From NCBI GenBank assembly GCA_905210085.1, contig CAJLVJ010000042.1, positions 1 to 16,596 on the forward strand: 16,596 nt of DNA, read 5' to 3'. Every line of letters starts with the position of its first letter. Within the stretch, counting starts at the first letter, position 1. Origin of the DNA: an uncultured Collinsella sp. (GTDB lineage Bacteria > Actinomycetota > Coriobacteriia > Coriobacteriales > Coriobacteriaceae). Positions 15,022 through 16,596 of this stretch are shown piece after piece. Made by a program: the position numbers and the translations under genes. The notes beneath the pieces are model-generated. The model saw nothing but the letters and a program-made list of their open reading frames with translations, had not been told where the DNA came from and searched no databases.

Positions 15022-15027
15022 TAAAAT
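15022..15027 (+). promoter_or_regulatory. Candidate -10 element of dnaE
   Basis: TAAAAT (15022-15027) lies 40 bases before the dnaE ATG. No good -35 is present (the best is TTCGGG at 14997-15002, 19 bases away). The element is bracketed by an inverted pair, TGTGGGTT (14981-14988) with AACCCACA (15045-15052), that could be a regulatory dyad. Confidence 0.3.
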
Positions 15028-15066
15028 CGTTCAGTCAGAACACGAACCCACATCGGAGCTCATCAC

Positions 15067-16596
15067 ATGGCATTCGTCCATCTGCACAATCACACTGTTT
15101 TTTCCATGCTCGACGGCGCAACCCGTATCCAGGATATGGTCAACCGTGCCGTTGAGCTGGGTATGCCCGCCGTTGCCATTACCGACCACGGCTACATGTA
15201 TGGCGTGCCCGACCTGGCGCTGGCCTGCGACGCCGTTAACCACAACACGCCCGAGTACAAAACCTGGAGCCACGACAAGGCCTTCTTGGAAAAGGACCGC
15301 CGCGACGAGCTGGTGGAGCCCGATCCCGAGGCAAACCCGCGCGAGCATGCCCAGTATGTGAAGGACATGGCCATGTGGGACGAGAAGGGCAACATCGACG
15401 AGCTCAAGCCGCCTCTGGTCATCAAACCCATCTTTGGCTGCGAGGTCTACTTTACGCCGGACGAGACGCTCGCCCGCGACCACAAGCCCGAGCTCTACCA
15501 CATGATCCTTCTGGCCAAGGACCAGGAGGGCTACGTCAACCTGATGCAGACGGTTTCCGAGGCCGCCGTGCAGGGCTTTTACTATAAGCCCCGCGTGACG
15601 CTCGACAACCTGCGCCGCCACGCCAAGGGCATGATCTGCACCAGTGCCTGTATCGCGGGCATCATCCCCAAGTACATCGACCGCGGTGACATGGAGGGTG
15701 CCATCAAATGGGCCGAGACCTTCCGTGACACCTTCGAGCCCGGCGACTTCTACATCGAGATCCAGGAACACGGCATCACCACCGACAACGGCCTGACCGA
15801 CGAGCAGATGGACCGCACGCTCATCGATATCGCCAAGCAGGTGGGCGTCAAGGTCATCGCCACCAACGATTTCCACTACCTGCGCCGCGAGGACGCGCCG
15901 GTGCAGGACGTCATCATGTGCATTGGCATGAACGCCAAGGTCGACGACCCCAACCGCATGCGCATGACCGGCTCGGAGTTTTATATGAAGACCGAGGAGG
16001 AGATGCGGGCGATGTTCCCGTATTGCCCCGAGGCCTGCGACAACACACTCGAGATCGCCGACAAGTGCTACGTGGAGCTGGACTGGGATTCCATCATCCT
16101 GCCGCGCTTCCCGCTGCTCGATCCCGGCGAGACGCACGAGAGCCAGTTCCGCCGCGAGTGTGAGAAGGGCCTGCGCCAGCACTACGGCGACGACTGGGCC
16201 ACGCGCGAGATCGGCGGCGTCAACATCAAAGAGCGCTTTGAGTACGAATACAAGGTCATCTGCGACAAGGGCTTTGCCGCCTACTTTTTGATCGTCGCCG
16301 AGTACGTGCAATGGGCCAAGGACAACGGCATCGGCGTCGGCCCCGGCCGTGGCTCGGCCGCCGGCGCTATCGTCGCCTACGCCATGAACATCACCGCGTT
16401 CGACCCGCTCGAGAACGGCCTGATGTTCGAGAGGTTCCTGTCCCCGCAGCGTACCGAGATGCCCGATATCGATATGGACTTCGACGATGAGCGGCGCCTC
16501 GAGGTCGTGGAGCACGTTCGCCAGCTCTATGGCCCCGAGAAGGTCACCCACGTCATCACCTACTCGACCATCAAGGCCAAGCAGGCCATCAACGAC
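15067..16596 (+). CDS. dnaE: DNA polymerase III alpha subunit DnaE (3' truncated by window)
   Basis: Catalytic alpha subunit of the replicative C-family DNA polymerase. The frame is open from ATG 15067 to the window end (510 codons of an expected 1150-1200). The PHP domain starts FVHLHNHTVFSMLDGA. All nine residues matching the actinobacterial PHP exonuclease metal site are present: H7, H9, D16, H41, E126, H145, C195, D268 and H270. The polymerase domain shows GVGPGRGSAAG and the first two catalytic aspartates in PDIDMDF (D467, D469); the third lies outside the window. The span between H41 and E126 is about 85 residues, roughly 60 more than in M. tuberculosis DnaE1. GGAG (15055-15058) is 8 bases before the ATG. 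It is separated from addA by an inverted repeat and has its own candidate -10. PolC is excluded by the missing internal DnaQ-like exonuclease and by the PHP position. Confidence 0.96.
   Translation, partial: MAFVHLHNHTVFSMLDGATRIQDMVNRAVELGMPAVAITDHGYMYGVPDLALACDAVNHNTPEYKTWSHDKAFLEKDRRDELVEPDPEANPREHAQYVKDMAMWDEKGNIDELKPPLVIKPIFGCEVYFTPDETLARDHKPELYHMILLAKDQEGYVNLMQTVSEAAVQGFYYKPRVTLDNLRRHAKGMICTSACIAGIIPKYIDRGDMEGAIKWAETFRDTFEPGDFYIEIQEHGITTDNGLTDEQMDRTLIDIAKQVGVKVIATNDFHYLRREDAPVQDVIMCIGMNAKVDDPNRMRMTGSEFYMKTEEEMRAMFPYCPEACDNTLEIADKCYVELDWDSIILPRFPLLDPGETHESQFRRECEKGLRQHYGDDWATREIGGVNIKERFEYEYKVICDKGFAAYFLIVAEYVQWAKDNGIGVGPGRGSAAGAIVAYAMNITAFDPLENGLMFERFLSPQRTEMPDIDMDFDDERRLEVVEHVRQLYGPEKVTHVITYSTIKAKQAIND

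Noticed and set aside
15031..16551. Minus-strand open frame of 506 codons
   Set aside because: It is antisense to dnaE, which is unmistakable on the plus strand. The frame has a low-complexity Val/Leu/Gly/His composition.

Overview
The window is a GC-rich, densely coded bacterial chromosome segment. I read it as a Collinsella-like member of the Coriobacteriia (Actinomycetota). This rests on base composition, strong C/G-ending codon bias, an actinobacterial-type DnaE with an intact PHP metal site, and AddAB-type rather than RecBCD recombination genes. The phylum-level call is fairly safe and the genus-level call is a guess. I saw no CRISPR array, rRNA, tRNA, transposase or phage module.

Layout. 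1-774 is the C-terminal two thirds of FucO (lactaldehyde/1,2-propanediol oxidoreductase), closed by a textbook terminator. About 520 bases without a gene follow; they carry a pair of inverted 42-base arms sharing a 13-base core. 1379-2422 is an M42-type metallo-aminopeptidase, also with its own terminator. 2561-3934 is an HTH domain fused to a HipA-like Ser/Thr kinase, preceded by an AT-rich promoter/operator with dyads; it converges on mnmA with only 8 bases between stop codons. 3943-6162 (minus strand) holds mnmA and cysK. Divergent from cysK is a four-cysteine Rrf2 regulator (6416-6844). These three genes form a sulfur-handling neighbourhood: cysteine synthesis, tRNA thiolation and a probable thiol/Fe-S/cysteine-responsive repressor. 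A bidirectional terminator separates the regulator from a small membrane protein of the phage-holin-4 superfamily (6982-7347, minus).

From 7558 on, everything reads on the plus strand. A promoter drives a structured leader that contains a 16-codon, two-tryptophan open frame ending 3 bases before a YerC/YecD-type TrpR-related regulator (7672-7971). Next come addB and addA (8156-14890, 3-base gap, one operon), encoding a two-nuclease helicase for double-strand-break processing. After a large perfect inverted repeat comes dnaE (15067 to the window end), the replicative polymerase alpha subunit, truncated by the window.

The most interesting items are the HTH-HipA-like kinase fusion and its operator, the Trp-codon leader before the TrpR-like gene, an AddB that appears to have lost both its Walker A motif and its Fe-S cysteine pattern, the roughly 60-residue insertion in the DnaE PHP domain, and the two unexplained inverted-repeat elements.
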